In this document: one piece after another, positions 27,031 to 35,233 of the stretch
Layout: every line of letters begins with the position of its first letter
Position numbering within the stretch: position 1 is the stretch's first letter
Assembly: GCF_002007205.1 (NCBI RefSeq)
Contig: NZ_LAZS01000005.1
Span: 1,674,001 to 1,738,000, forward strand
DNA from: Ensifer adhaerens
Lineage (GTDB): Bacteria; Pseudomonadota; Alphaproteobacteria; Rhizobiales; Rhizobiaceae
Length of the DNA stretch: 64,000 nt
Direction: 5' to 3'
Made by a program: the position numbers and the translations under genes
The notes under the pieces: generated by a model
What the model saw: only the letters and a program-made list of their open reading frames with translations
Databases searched by the model: none
Told to the model about the DNA's origin: nothing

Positions 27031-27477
27031 ATGGCTCTTTATGAACACGTATTCCTGGCCCGCCAGGACATCACGCCGCAGCAGGTCGACGGTCTCGTCG
27101 AGCAGTACAAGGGCGTGCTCGAAGCAAACGGCGGTAAGGTCGGTCGCGTCGAGAACTGGGGCCTGAAGTCCCTCACCTACCGCATCAAGAAGAACCGCAA
27201 GGCTCACTACGTTCTCATGGACATCGACGCTCCGGCAGCGGCTGTTCACGAAATCGAGCGCCAGATGCGCATCAACGAAGATATCCTGCGCTACATGACG
27301 ATCGCCGTCGAGAAGCACGAGGAAGGCGCGTCTGCCATGATGCAGAAGCGTGACCGCGACGACCGTCCGCGCCGCGATGGCGACCGTCCGGAGCGCAGCT
27401 TCGGCGACCGTGGTCCGCGTCCGGACCGTGGCGACCGCGAAGACCGCCCGCGCCGTCCGCGCGAAGACCGCGCGTAA
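27031..27477 (+). CDS. rpsF: 30S ribosomal protein S6
   Basis: 148 residues. The S6 fold covers residues 1-95 ([52 protein letters not shown]). After it comes a tail of about 45 residues made almost wholly of Arg, Asp, Gly and Pro ([15 protein letters not shown] and similar), a low-complexity extension known from alphaproteobacterial S6. S6 binds S18 and 16S rRNA in the 30S platform. A leading AAAGG stands before the ATG. rpsR follows 26 bases later. Confidence 0.96.
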   Translation: MALYEHVFLARQDITPQQVDGLVEQYKGVLEANGGKVGRVENWGLKSLTYRIKKNRKAHYVLMDIDAPAAAVHEIERQMRINEDILRYMTIAVEKHEEGASAMMQKRDRDDRPRRDGDRPERSFGDRGPRPDRGDREDRPRRPREDRA

Positions 27478-27503
27478 TCAAGAAGCTTTAGGAGATTAAG
27501 ACA

Positions 27504-27752
27504 ATGGCTGAAGTTTCTTCCGCTCCGGTTCGTCGCCCGTTCCACCGTCGCCGCAAGACCTGCCCCTTCTCGGGCGCAAACGCTCCGCGGATCGACTACA
27601 AGGACATCCGTCTTCTGCAGCGCTACATTTCCGAGCGCGGCAAGATCGTTCCTTCCCGCATCACGGCCGTTTCCCAGAAGAAGCAGCGCGAACTCGCCCA
27701 GGCGATCAAGCGTGCACGCTTCCTCGGCCTGCTGCCCTACGTCGTTTCCTAA
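27504..27752 (+). CDS. rpsR: 30S ribosomal protein S18
   Basis: 82 residues, the standard length. The core motifs [40 protein letters not shown] and [10 protein letters not shown] are unmistakable. It forms a heterodimer with S6 on the small subunit. TTTAGGAG precedes the ATG. A strong hairpin follows the gene. Confidence 0.97.
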   Translation: MAEVSSAPVRRPFHRRRKTCPFSGANAPRIDYKDIRLLQRYISERGKIVPSRITAVSQKKQRELAQAIKRARFLGLLPYVVS

Positions 27753-27802
27753 GAACGGCTGACCGTCCGTCAGTCCTCTGACTCAGACGGAGATCGACTC
27801 AA

Positions 27803-27837
27803 GGGCAAGGCGCTTCCCTTACGTAAGCGCCTTGCCC
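27803..27837 (+). terminator. Strong hairpin after rpsR
   Basis: GGGCAAGGCGCTT and AAGCGCCTTGCCC form a perfect 13-base stem with a 9-base loop, 50 bases after the rpsR stop. The following bases are CTCCCTTCC, not a U tract. It may attenuate transcription between the S6/S18 pair and the downstream membrane protein and L9, or stabilise the upstream mRNA end. Confidence 0.6.
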
Positions 27838-27943
27838 CTCCCTTCCGCGATGGGCGCGGATCGGAACCGGCGCGATGCGCCAAAATCCCATGCTGGGGCT
27901 GCGCTTTGGCCATCCCCTAACTGCACGAAGCAGGACAGCGAAC

Positions 27944-28897
27944 GTGAAGAATGTGAACAGGACATCGCTGCTGACCGGCGTTCTCGCCGGCTTTACCGCC
28001 GCCCTCTTGTCGATGGGCGCGAACACGCAGTCGTCTCTTGCAATCGTCCTTTATGCTGCTTCCGCACTTCCGATCCTGATCGCCGGCCTCGGCTGGGGCA
28101 ATGCCGCGGCGATCGCCGCGATCGTCACGGCCGGCGCCACCGGTGCCGTTCTCGTTTCGCCCTACTTCGCGCTGCTGATCCTCGTCGTCACGCTGATCCC
28201 GGCCGGCTGGCTGAGCCATCTCGCCAATCTCGCCCGCCCGGCGTCCGAACTCGGCGGCCCGGACGAGGCGCTCGCCTGGTATCCGCTCTCCGATATCCTC
28301 AGCCATCTCGCTGGTCTGGTGACCGTCGGCATGATCATCGTCGGCGTCATCGTCGGCTATGGTGCCGACATTTCCGATCGCATGGTCGATATCGTCATTC
28401 AGGCGGTGAAGGCGCAGGACAGCGCCTACAACCCGGATGCGGCCGCGATCGCCCAGATCAAGTCTCTCTTCACCCTCGCTTTGCCGCTCGTCCAGGGCGC
28501 GATCTGGGTGCTGATGCTGTTTACCGCCTACTACCTCGCCACCCGCATCGTGCAGATGTCCGGCCGGTCGTTGCGCCCGCGCGAGGACATTCCGTCGACG
28601 CTGCGCATGCACCGCAACGCGATCTTCATCTTTCTCGGCGGCCTGGTCCTCACCTTCCTCGGCGGCGCACCCGCAACGATCGGTGCGCTGATCTGCGGAA
28701 CCTTCGGCGCGGGCTTCCTGCTTGCCGGTTTCGCCTCCTTCCATTTCCGCACGCGCGGCAAGTCCTGGCGGCTTCCCGTGCTGTGGATCGCATACCTGTC
28801 GGTGCTCGTGTTCACGATCCCGGCATTCTTCTTTCTCCTGTCCGGCCTGATCGATACGCGACGCACCATCGCGGTCACGCCGGTTGGAAAAAACTGA
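27944..28897 (+). CDS. DUF2232 integral membrane protein
   Basis: 317 residues from GTG 27944, with AGGA 8 bases upstream; the frame is open to an ATG at 27875 that lacks a site. Eight or so hydrophobic segments are visible (for example SLLTGVLAGFTAALLSMGAN, GAIWVLMLFTAYYLA, LPVLWIAYLSVLVFTIPAFF). It matches the DUF2232 membrane proteins that in Rhizobiales sit between rpsR and rplI. Function is unknown; the conserved placement inside a ribosomal-protein cluster suggests growth-linked expression. rplI follows 32 bases later. Confidence 0.85.
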   Translation: MKNVNRTSLLTGVLAGFTAALLSMGANTQSSLAIVLYAASALPILIAGLGWGNAAAIAAIVTAGATGAVLVSPYFALLILVVTLIPAGWLSHLANLARPASELGGPDEALAWYPLSDILSHLAGLVTVGMIIVGVIVGYGADISDRMVDIVIQAVKAQDSAYNPDAAAIAQIKSLFTLALPLVQGAIWVLMLFTAYYLATRIVQMSGRSLRPREDIPSTLRMHRNAIFIFLGGLVLTFLGGAPATIGALICGTFGAGFLLAGFASFHFRTRGKSWRLPVLWIAYLSVLVFTIPAFFFLLSGLIDTRRTIAVTPVGKN

Positions 28898-28929
28898 CCA
28901 ACGAACTGGAACTCTGAAAGGAAACCAAC

Positions 28930-29505
28930 ATGGAAGTCATTCTTCTCGAACGTATCGCCAAGCTCGGCCAGATGGGCGAAACCGTAAAGGTTCGCGACGG
29001 CTTTGCCCGTAACTACCTCCTGCCGCTCGGCAAGGCGCTGCGCGCCAACGCTGCCAACAAGGCCCGTTTCGAAGCTGAGCGTTCGACGCTCGAAGCCCGC
29101 AACCTCGAGCGCAAGTCGGAAGCCCAGGCTGTTGCCGAGAAGCTCGACGGCAAGTCGTTCATCATCGTCCGCTCGGCTGGCGAAACCGGCCAGCTCTACG
29201 GTTCGGTTGCTGCCCGCGACATCATCGAAGTGCTCGCTGCCGAAGGCTTCAACGTCGGCCGCAACCAGGTCGACCTCAACCAGCCGATCAAGTCGATCGG
29301 CCTGCACAAGGTCACGCTGCACCTGCACTCGGAAGTCGAGATCTCGGTTGAAGTCAACGTTGCCCGTTCGGCCGAAGAAGCCGGTCGCCAGGCCAAGGGC
29401 GAAAGCCTGACCTCGGCCGACGCCATCTACGGCGTTGACGAAGACGCCCTGAAGCCGGAAGACTTCTTCAACCCGGAAGCCGAATTCGAAGGCGAAGAAG
29501 AATAA
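28930..29505 (+). CDS. rplI: 50S ribosomal protein L9
   Basis: 191 residues. The N-domain [32 protein letters not shown] carries the RNA-binding signature of L9, followed by the long connecting helix and the C-domain ([29 protein letters not shown]). It is some 40 residues longer than E. coli L9 because of an acidic C-terminal tail ([20 protein letters not shown]), usual in rhizobial L9. Codon use is very biased to C/G-ending favoured codons, as expected for a highly expressed gene. AAAGGA precedes the ATG. Confidence 0.96.
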   Translation: MEVILLERIAKLGQMGETVKVRDGFARNYLLPLGKALRANAANKARFEAERSTLEARNLERKSEAQAVAEKLDGKSFIIVRSAGETGQLYGSVAARDIIEVLAAEGFNVGRNQVDLNQPIKSIGLHKVTLHLHSEVEISVEVNVARSAEEAGRQAKGESLTSADAIYGVDEDALKPEDFFNPEAEFEGEEE

Positions 29506-29530
29506 GCCTAACAGGCCATTCGACACGCGA

Positions 29531-29560
29531 AAGCCCGGATCATCGATCCGGGCTTTTTTC
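29531..29560 (+). terminator. Intrinsic terminator of the ribosomal operon
   Basis: AAGCCCGGATC pairs perfectly with GATCCGGGCTT across an ATC loop and is followed by TTTTC on the plus strand. It lies 25 bases after the rplI stop and separates it from the converging efflux operon. Confidence 0.92.
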
Positions 29561-29615
29561 TTGGCCGCTGCACGGTTGTCTGCTGAGGCCCTGAGTCGAC
29601 GGTGGTTCTGCCGCC

Positions 29616-30713
29616 TTATCCGTGAGCGGCGATGGACGAGGAGTCATTGTTCGCCTGGCCCGGTGCAGCACGCACCGGCGCGTCCTTGTCGACGCGCACG
29701 ACGACCGAAAGGCCGGGGGACAACATCTCCGCCAGCGGCTGACCGGGATCGACGACGATGCGCACGCCGACACGCTGCGCCACCTTGGTGAAGTTGCCGG
29801 TGGCGTTGTCCGGACGAATGATGCTGAACTCCGAACCGGCGGCGGGCGAGAACCGCTCGATATGCCCCGTCAGTTCGTTCCGCTGCAGGGCGTCGACCGC
29901 GATGGTGACGGGCTGGCCCGCCTTCATGCCGTCGAGCTGCGTTTCCTTGAAATTGGCGACGACCCAGACGTCGTTCGGCACCAGCGCCAGGAGTTGCGAG
30001 CCGGCCGTCACATATTGACCGATCCGCGCGCCAATCTCACCGAGACGGCCGTCCCGCGGCGCGACGATGCGGGTGTTGTCGAGATCGATTCGCGCGAGTT
30101 CGACGGCCGCTTCCGCCCCGCTCACCGCGGCTTGCAATCCGGCACGCGCGCCGAGCGTCGTCGCCAGCGCCTGCTTTGACACCTCCAGCCCGGCCTCTGC
30201 CTGGCTCACGGCAGCGTCGGCCTGCTCGAAGCCCGCACGCGCCTGATCGGCGTCGCTGCGGGTCGAAACGCCTTTGTCCGCGAGCGGGCGGATACGGTCC
30301 CAGGTCGCACGCGCCCGGTAGAAGGCGGCCTTGGCGCTATCGAGCTGCGCCTGGCTGGCGGCGATGCCGGCCTTGGCGGAAAGCTCCTGCTGAAAGGAGT
30401 TGGCAAGTGCGGCCTTCTGCCCGGCAAGTGTCGCTTCGGCCTGCGCCAGTTTCTGCGCATAGATACGGTCGTCGATCTTCACCAGCAGTTGCCCGGCCTT
30501 GACCGTCTCGTAGTCATGCACCGGAACGTCGGCGACATAGCCCGCAAGCTGCGGGCTCATGATCGTTACAAAGCCGCGCACATAGGCATTCTCGGTCGAT
30601 TCCACCGAACTGTGGAACGGCGGCAGCCGCCAGGCGTAGAGCACAAGGGCGATACCGGCGATGCCGGCGAGAAGAACGATGATGCTCGTGGGCGAGCGCA
30701 GGGATTTCAACAT
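29616..30713 (-). CDS. HlyD/EmrA-type membrane fusion protein of an efflux system
   Basis: 365 residues with one N-terminal membrane helix (about 12-30). Two lipoyl half-motifs flank a coiled-coil: VMSPQLAGYV-type beta region with VKAGQLLVKIDDR near residue 75, and ARIDLDNTRIVAPRDGRLGE near 215, separated by a long Ala/Gln/Glu-rich helical hairpin. The beta-barrel part FKETQLDGMKAGQPVTIAVD follows. This is the plan of EmrA. It lies 18 bases after the MFS pump on the same strand; together with an outer-membrane channel elsewhere they would form a drug-exporting tripartite system. Confidence 0.9.
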   Translation of the reverse strand: MLKSLRSPTSIIVLLAGIAGIALVLYAWRLPPFHSSVESTENAYVRGFVTIMSPQLAGYVADVPVHDYETVKAGQLLVKIDDRIYAQKLAQAEATLAGQKAALANSFQQELSAKAGIAASQAQLDSAKAAFYRARATWDRIRPLADKGVSTRSDADQARAGFEQADAAVSQAEAGLEVSKQALATTLGARAGLQAAVSGAEAAVELARIDLDNTRIVAPRDGRLGEIGARIGQYVTAGSQLLALVPNDVWVVANFKETQLDGMKAGQPVTIAVDALQRNELTGHIERFSPAAGSEFSIIRPDNATGNFTKVAQRVGVRIVVDPGQPLAEMLSPGLSVVVRVDKDAPVRAAPGQANNDSSSIAAHG

Positions 30714-30731
30714 GGTCGTCTACTCTGTCAA

Positions 30732-32432
30732 TCAGGTGGCCGGCATCGGCGCAGGAGCGGACAATCTCTGCCTGAGCCAGTTGTAGAAGATGTGCAGCAG
30801 CAGCCCGGCGAGCGCGAAAAGCGCGACCGCCGAGGCCAGCAGGAAGGCGTCGTTGTAAGCGAGGATGTAAGCTTCGCGGGTCACCTGCTGCGACAGCAGC
30901 ACGGTCCCCTCGCCGCCGAGCAGGGTCTTGTCGCCCATCACCTTGGCGTAGGCGGCGGAAAGCTGGTTGACGCGCTGGGCAACCAGCGGGTTCGAGAGCA
31001 CGATCTGTTCGGCGAGAATGTTGGAATGAAACTTTTCGCGGATCGTGACGAAGGTGCCGAAGGCGGCGGAGCCGATCAGGCTGCCGATGCTTTGGGTAAA
31101 GAGGAAGATCACGATGAAGCTGAGGATATAGCTCGGCCCCTTGGCGAGTGCCGCCTTGAAGCCGCGCGCCATGGCCGGCGGCAGGAAGAGTGCCGTTCCG
31201 GACGCAATCATGGCCTGGCTCAGATACATCTGCTCCGGCCGCGTCAGGCTGGTCGCCTGGCTATCCATGTAGGCGCCGGTCGCCAAGAGGCCGAGTGCCA
31301 GAATATGCACACGCTCCGCATGTTCAGGGTTCATCAGCGCGGCGCAAAGCAGACCGCCGCCGATCGCCGCAGCAAGTATGATCCAATAGAGGGTCGCGAC
31401 CTGCTCGAACTGGAGACCGAGCTGCTGGTAGAAGTTCGCAGCAACAGTCGATTGTTCGGAGGCCACCAGGCGGAAAATCAAGAGAACGGCGGCAAAGTGC
31501 ACGATCTCCTTGGAAGCGATCCAGCGCACGTCGATCAACGGCACCGGGCGATGAAGCTCGATCAACACCGCGGTCGTCAGCGTCGCGATCGAGACGACCA
31601 GCAGGACGCCGAGCCAGGGCGCCTCGAACCACCAGTAGAGGCGCCCCATGGTCAGGACCACGGCGAGGCAACCGAAGGCGACCGCGACGAGCAGGTAACT
31701 CAGGATGTCCATGCGCTGGATGACCTTGGCATGCGGCACCGGCGTCAGCGGCAGCAGGTAGATGATCGGCAGCGCGATCAGTGCCAGCGCCATCTCCAGC
31801 GTATAGAGCGCATGCCACTGGCCGTATTCGATCAAGGTCGGCGAGATCAGGCGGGTGACCGGCGCGGAGATCGTCGTGCAGGTGAGCGCCAGCGCCAGAC
31901 CGACCGTCAGCTTACGCGCCGGCGGAAAGGCTTCGAGCATATAGAGAAAACCGAGCGTCGACATCGGCGCTGCGGCAATGCCGCTGATGAAGCGCACGAC
32001 GATCGCCGAATGCAGATCGGAGACGAAGACGTTCATCAGCGATACGAGGACGAAACCAGCGATGCTGATTTCGGCGAAACGGCGCAGCCCGTATTGGGCG
32101 CGGATCTTCACAAGCGCGATCGACAGGCTGACATTCGGCGCCATGTAGGCCGCCGAGAGCCAGCCGGCCTCGACGGAAGTCGCCGACAGAGAACCCTGGA
32201 CCTGCGTGAGGTTGGCAAGCGCCAGGTTCATGCCGAGCCCCTGCGTCAGGAACAGGAGTACGGAGCCCAGGACATAGACCGCCGAAAGCAACAGGCCTTT
32301 GTCTACAGGGGCCGACGCGGGCGCCGGCGTCGGTTCCGGCGCAATGGCGGTTTCTCCTTGGTCCTCGTCAGCCGCCTCGGGCTCTGACCCAAGCCGGTTG
32401 TCGTTTGCGGCGGCCGTCGCGACTGCGCCCAT
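30732..32432 (-). CDS. MFS efflux permease, DHA2 (EmrB-like) family
   Basis: 566 residues from ATG 32432, chosen because GGGAG lies 8 bases upstream; a GTG at 32441 overlapping the MarR stop is the alternative. A hydrophilic N-terminal stretch of about 45 residues is followed by about 14 hydrophobic segments. YMAPNVSLSIALVKIRAQYGLRR stands where motif A of DHA pumps is found, and AAPMSTLGFLYMLEAF and ALTCTTISAPVTRL resemble later motifs. The EmrAB-like gene order (MarR, permease, fusion protein) supports drug or phenolic export; the substrate is unknown. Confidence 0.88.
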   Translation of the reverse strand: MGAVATAAANDNRLGSEPEAADEDQGETAIAPEPTPAPASAPVDKGLLLSAVYVLGSVLLFLTQGLGMNLALANLTQVQGSLSATSVEAGWLSAAYMAPNVSLSIALVKIRAQYGLRRFAEISIAGFVLVSLMNVFVSDLHSAIVVRFISGIAAAPMSTLGFLYMLEAFPPARKLTVGLALALTCTTISAPVTRLISPTLIEYGQWHALYTLEMALALIALPIIYLLPLTPVPHAKVIQRMDILSYLLVAVAFGCLAVVLTMGRLYWWFEAPWLGVLLVVSIATLTTAVLIELHRPVPLIDVRWIASKEIVHFAAVLLIFRLVASEQSTVAANFYQQLGLQFEQVATLYWIILAAAIGGGLLCAALMNPEHAERVHILALGLLATGAYMDSQATSLTRPEQMYLSQAMIASGTALFLPPAMARGFKAALAKGPSYILSFIVIFLFTQSIGSLIGSAAFGTFVTIREKFHSNILAEQIVLSNPLVAQRVNQLSAAYAKVMGDKTLLGGEGTVLLSQQVTREAYILAYNDAFLLASAVALFALAGLLLHIFYNWLRQRLSAPAPMPAT

Positions 32433-32437
32433 CGCCG

Positions 32438-32881
32438 TCACTCCCGCGCCAGCGACTGAACATTGTCGGCGATCGCCCGAATCACGCGCCGCGTCACGAC
32501 AAGTTCGTCCGCATCGACGCCTTGCAGCACTTCGGCCCGGATCTCGTCGGCAAGCCTGAGGATTTCGTCGGCGACGGTGCGGCCGAGTTCGGTCATGTGG
32601 ATCTGCTTGGCGCGCCGATCGGAGACCTCGACCCGCCGCTCGATGAAGCCCTGCTTCTCCATGCCGTCGAGCAGGCGCACCAGTGTCGGGGTCTCGATGT
32701 CGAGTTCGTCCGCAAGCTCCCGCTGGTTAAGCCCATCCTTCTTCGTCAAGGCAAAGAGCGCGCGGGCGCGCGACAAGGTCAGCCCCCTCTCCTTCACCCG
32801 CGCATCGAACACGGCTCGCAGCTTGCGATTGACCAGCGACAGGGCATCGAAGAGTTCGCGGTTCACGACGGGTTGATACAT
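32438..32881 (-). CDS. MarR-family repressor of the efflux operon
   Basis: 147 residues. The winged helix is clear: LNQRELADELDIETPTLVRL (recognition helix) and a wing EVSDRRAKQIHMTELG with the DRRAK hallmark. It is the first gene of the operon with the permease 5 bases downstream, which implies that it controls its own operon, as EmrR does. A palindrome and a TATAAT box lie 20-35 bases before its ATG. Inducers are unknown; MarR proteins of such operons usually respond to phenolics. Confidence 0.9.
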   Translation of the reverse strand: MYQPVVNRELFDALSLVNRKLRAVFDARVKERGLTLSRARALFALTKKDGLNQRELADELDIETPTLVRLLDGMEKQGFIERRVEVSDRRAKQIHMTELGRTVADEILRLADEIRAEVLQGVDADELVVTRRVIRAIADNVQSLARE

Positions 32882-33213
32882 GGTATCTTTTCCATATTAC
32901 TAGCATGCTAATTATATTGCCTCTATCTAATCCAAATGCGGGGGATTTTCAAGATCGGGATTTTGAGGCGGGAAAGGACGGCGCTACACTTCGCTTCGTC
33001 GGGAAGGTTCGGTTGATTCGCGGCGTCAATGACCAAAATTGTGACGACGGCATAATCCGCGCATTTGCGAACCCCCGCCTGTGGATCAGTCGAACAACGG
33101 GAACAGCGCCGGGCGCGGTGACGTCGCTCCGCGACTGTGTCCCCCGTGCACTTGACCCGGCCCGCGCTAAAACGCAAACCGATGCCACACCAGACAGAGG
33201 CAGAGATAAACGA
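32882..33213. other. Divergent efflux-operon / dnaB intergenic region
   Basis: 332 bases. The side next to the MarR gene carries the palindrome TAGCATGCTA and a TATAAT box (see separate entry). The dnaB side is unstructured; CTTGACC near 33150 is the only -35-like sequence noticed and has no good -10 partner. The dnaB frame is open through most of this region, but the translation there has no DnaB character. Confidence 0.4.
32901..32916 (-). promoter_or_regulatory. TATAAT box abutting a perfect TAGCATGCTA palindrome
   Basis: On the minus strand TATAAT (32916-32911) is followed at once by the ten-base perfect palindrome TAGCATGCTA (32910-32901), about 20 bases before the MarR start. A repressor bound there would cover the transcription start. 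The -35 region is not recognisable at normal spacing. Confidence 0.5.
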
Positions 33214-34716
33214 ATGAACGAAGCGTCGCGAAAGCTATCCCCTATCGGCAAGGATCAGGCGGACCAGCACTACCGCGAGGCCCCGAACAACCTCGAGGCC
33301 GAGCAGGCGCTGCTTGGCGCGATCCTCGTCAACAACGACGCCTACTACCGCGTCTCGGACTTCCTGAAGCCGGTGCATCTGCACGAGCCGCTGCACCGCA
33401 AGATCTACGAGGTTGCCGGCGACATCATCCGCATGGGCAAGATGGCGAACCCGGTCACCATCAAGACCTTCCTCAAGGCCGACGAGAAGGTCGGCGACGT
33501 GACCGTCGCGACCTACCTTGCGCGCCTTGCCGGCGCCGCCGTCTCGATCATCAACGCGGAAGACTATGGCCGGGCGATCTATGATCTCGCGCTGCGCCGT
33601 TCGCTGATCACCATCGGCGAGGACATGGTCAACATCGCCTATGACGCGCCGCTCGACATGCCCCCTCAGGGCCAGATCGAGGATGCCGAACGTCGTCTGT
33701 TCGAACTTGCCGAAACCGGCCGCTACGACGGCGGCTTCCAGTCGTTCAACGACGCCGTGGCGCTGGCGATCGACATGGCGGGTGCGGCCTTCGAGCGTGA
33801 CGGCAGCCTCTCGGGCATTTCCACCGGCATTCATTCGCTCGACGGCCGCATGGGCGGCCTGCAGCGTTCGGACTTGATCGTGCTTGCTGGACGTCCGGGC
33901 ATGGGCAAGACCTCGCTTGCCACCAACATCGCCTACAACATCGCTGCGGCCTACGAGCCCGAAGTTCAGGCCGACGGTTCGTTCAAGGCGAAAAATGGCG
34001 GCGTCGTCGGCTTCTACTCGCTCGAAATGTCGTCCGAACAGCTCGCCACCCGTATCATTTCCGAGCAGACCGAAGTCTCCTCGTCGAAGATCCGCCGCGG
34101 CGACATTTCCGAGGCCGATTTCGAAAAGCTCGTCGCCTGCTCGCAGATGATGCAGAAGGTGCCGCTCTATATCGACCAGACCGGCGGTATCTCGATCGCC
34201 CAGCTTTCCGCCCGCGCCCGGCGCCTGAAGCGCCAGCGCGGCCTCGACTGCCTGGTGGTGGACTATATTCAGCTCATGACCGGCTCGGGCAAATCCAGCG
34301 ACAACCGCGTGCAGGAAATTACCCAGATCACCACCGGCCTCAAGGCGCTCGGCAAGGAACTCAACGTTCCGATCATCGCGCTCTCGCAGCTCTCCCGTGG
34401 CGTCGAAAGCCGCGAAGACAAGCGGCCGCAGCTCTCCGACCTTCGTGAATCGGGCTCGATCGAGCAGGACGCCGACGTCGTGCTTTTCGTGTTCCGTGAG
34501 GAATACTACGTGAAGAACCTGGAGCCGCGCGACGAGTTCGACCCAAAATACGAAGAGTGGAAGATGAAGATGGAGCAGGTGAAGGGCACGGCCGACGTGA
34601 TCATCGCCAAGCAGCGTCACGGACCGACCGGCACCGTGAAGCTCGCGTTCCAGTCGGAATTCACCCGCTTCACCGATCTCGCCGATCCATCCTTCACCCA
34701 GTACGAAGAACACTAG
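33214..34716 (+). CDS. dnaB: Replicative DNA helicase
   Basis: 500 residues from ATG 33214. The N-terminal domain (PNNLEAEQALLGAILVNNDA) is joined by a linker to the RecA-like motor domain with Walker A GRPGMGKTS (about 226-234), VGFYSLEMSSEQLATR and the Walker B region DCLVVDYIQLM, then LSQLSRGVESREDKRPQLSD and the arginine finger region. It unwinds DNA at replication forks as a hexamer loaded by DnaA/DnaC-type partners. The frame is open upstream but has no family match there. It is monocistronic, with palindromic elements downstream. Confidence 0.96.
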   Translation: MNEASRKLSPIGKDQADQHYREAPNNLEAEQALLGAILVNNDAYYRVSDFLKPVHLHEPLHRKIYEVAGDIIRMGKMANPVTIKTFLKADEKVGDVTVATYLARLAGAAVSIINAEDYGRAIYDLALRRSLITIGEDMVNIAYDAPLDMPPQGQIEDAERRLFELAETGRYDGGFQSFNDAVALAIDMAGAAFERDGSLSGISTGIHSLDGRMGGLQRSDLIVLAGRPGMGKTSLATNIAYNIAAAYEPEVQADGSFKAKNGGVVGFYSLEMSSEQLATRIISEQTEVSSSKIRRGDISEADFEKLVACSQMMQKVPLYIDQTGGISIAQLSARARRLKRQRGLDCLVVDYIQLMTGSGKSSDNRVQEITQITTGLKALGKELNVPIIALSQLSRGVESREDKRPQLSDLRESGSIEQDADVVLFVFREEYYVKNLEPRDEFDPKYEEWKMKMEQVKGTADVIIAKQRHGPTGTVKLAFQSEFTRFTDLADPSFTQYEEH

Positions 34717-34724
34717 ACTGTTTC

Positions 34725-34876
34725 ATTGTTTCGTCGAGACAGCGAAACAATCCATCACTTTGAAGAACGCAATTCCGGACGGAAAACCGTTTCACACTTT
34801 TCCTGGGATTGCTCAGAGTTCCGTGGGGGCGGCCGGAGCGGGCTGGGAAAAATGTTTGCGGTTTCCCAGCCCGCTC
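34725..34876. repeat. Mosaic of three palindromes (rhizobial intergenic element type)
   Basis: Three inverted repeats stand in a row after dnaB. The first is ATTGTTTCG / CGAAACAAT (34725-34751). The second, 34769-34812, pairs GCAATTCC with GGGATTGC (one or two mismatches) and GGAAAA with TTTTCC. The third is the perfect 15-base stem GAGCGGGCTGGGAAA / TTTCCCAGCCCGCTC (34836-34876). The second is worded like intergenic palindromes I recall from many rhizobial genomes (RIME-type mosaic elements); the exact family was not checked. The third can also end transcription from both sides. Confidence 0.7.
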
Positions 34877-34933
34877 TCAATTTCAAATGGCACGTGCCTT
34901 TTCGCTGAAGCGCGCCGCGCCAGCACCAGCATC

Positions 34934-35233
34934 TCAGAGCACGAGGCGCAGCAGCGCCACCGAGACGACACCGACGGCGACAGACGCCAAGAGCGGAAGC
35001 CGCATGGCGGCCACAGCCGTCGCGGCAGCTGCAATCGTTTCCGCCGGGCCGGTCACGAAAGCCGTCGGCGCGATGACCGCCATCAGCACTGCCGGCGGGA
35101 TGGCTTCCAGCGCGCGCTTCTGGTTTTCCCCGATCGTCACGTAGCGGATCAGCACGAGGCCGCCGATGCGGGTTGCGATCGTCGCGACCGCCATGGCAAG
35201 GATCGCGAGCAGTGTGTTGAGATCGACGATCAT
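34934..35233 (-). CDS. azlD: AzlD-family branched-chain amino acid exporter subunit
   Basis: 99 residues, almost entirely hydrophobic, with four membrane segments (LNTLLAILAMAVATIATRIGG, ALEAIPPAVLMAVIAPTAF, IAAAATAVAAMRLPLLASVA, VGVVSVALLRLVL). It matches AzlD in size and pattern. AzlCD exports branched-chain amino acids or analogues in B. subtilis and others. Its ATG overlaps the azlC stop by 4 bases (ATGA), a clear coupling. Confidence 0.9.
   Translation of the reverse strand: MIVDLNTLLAILAMAVATIATRIGGLVLIRYVTIGENQKRALEAIPPAVLMAVIAPTAFVTGPAETIAAAATAVAAMRLPLLASVAVGVVSVALLRLVL

Noticed and set aside
30489-32387. A 632-codon plus-strand frame opposite the efflux permease
   Set aside because: Extremely rich in Arg, Asp, His and Gln, as typical antisense translations of membrane proteins are; the minus strand has a coherent 14-helix permease.
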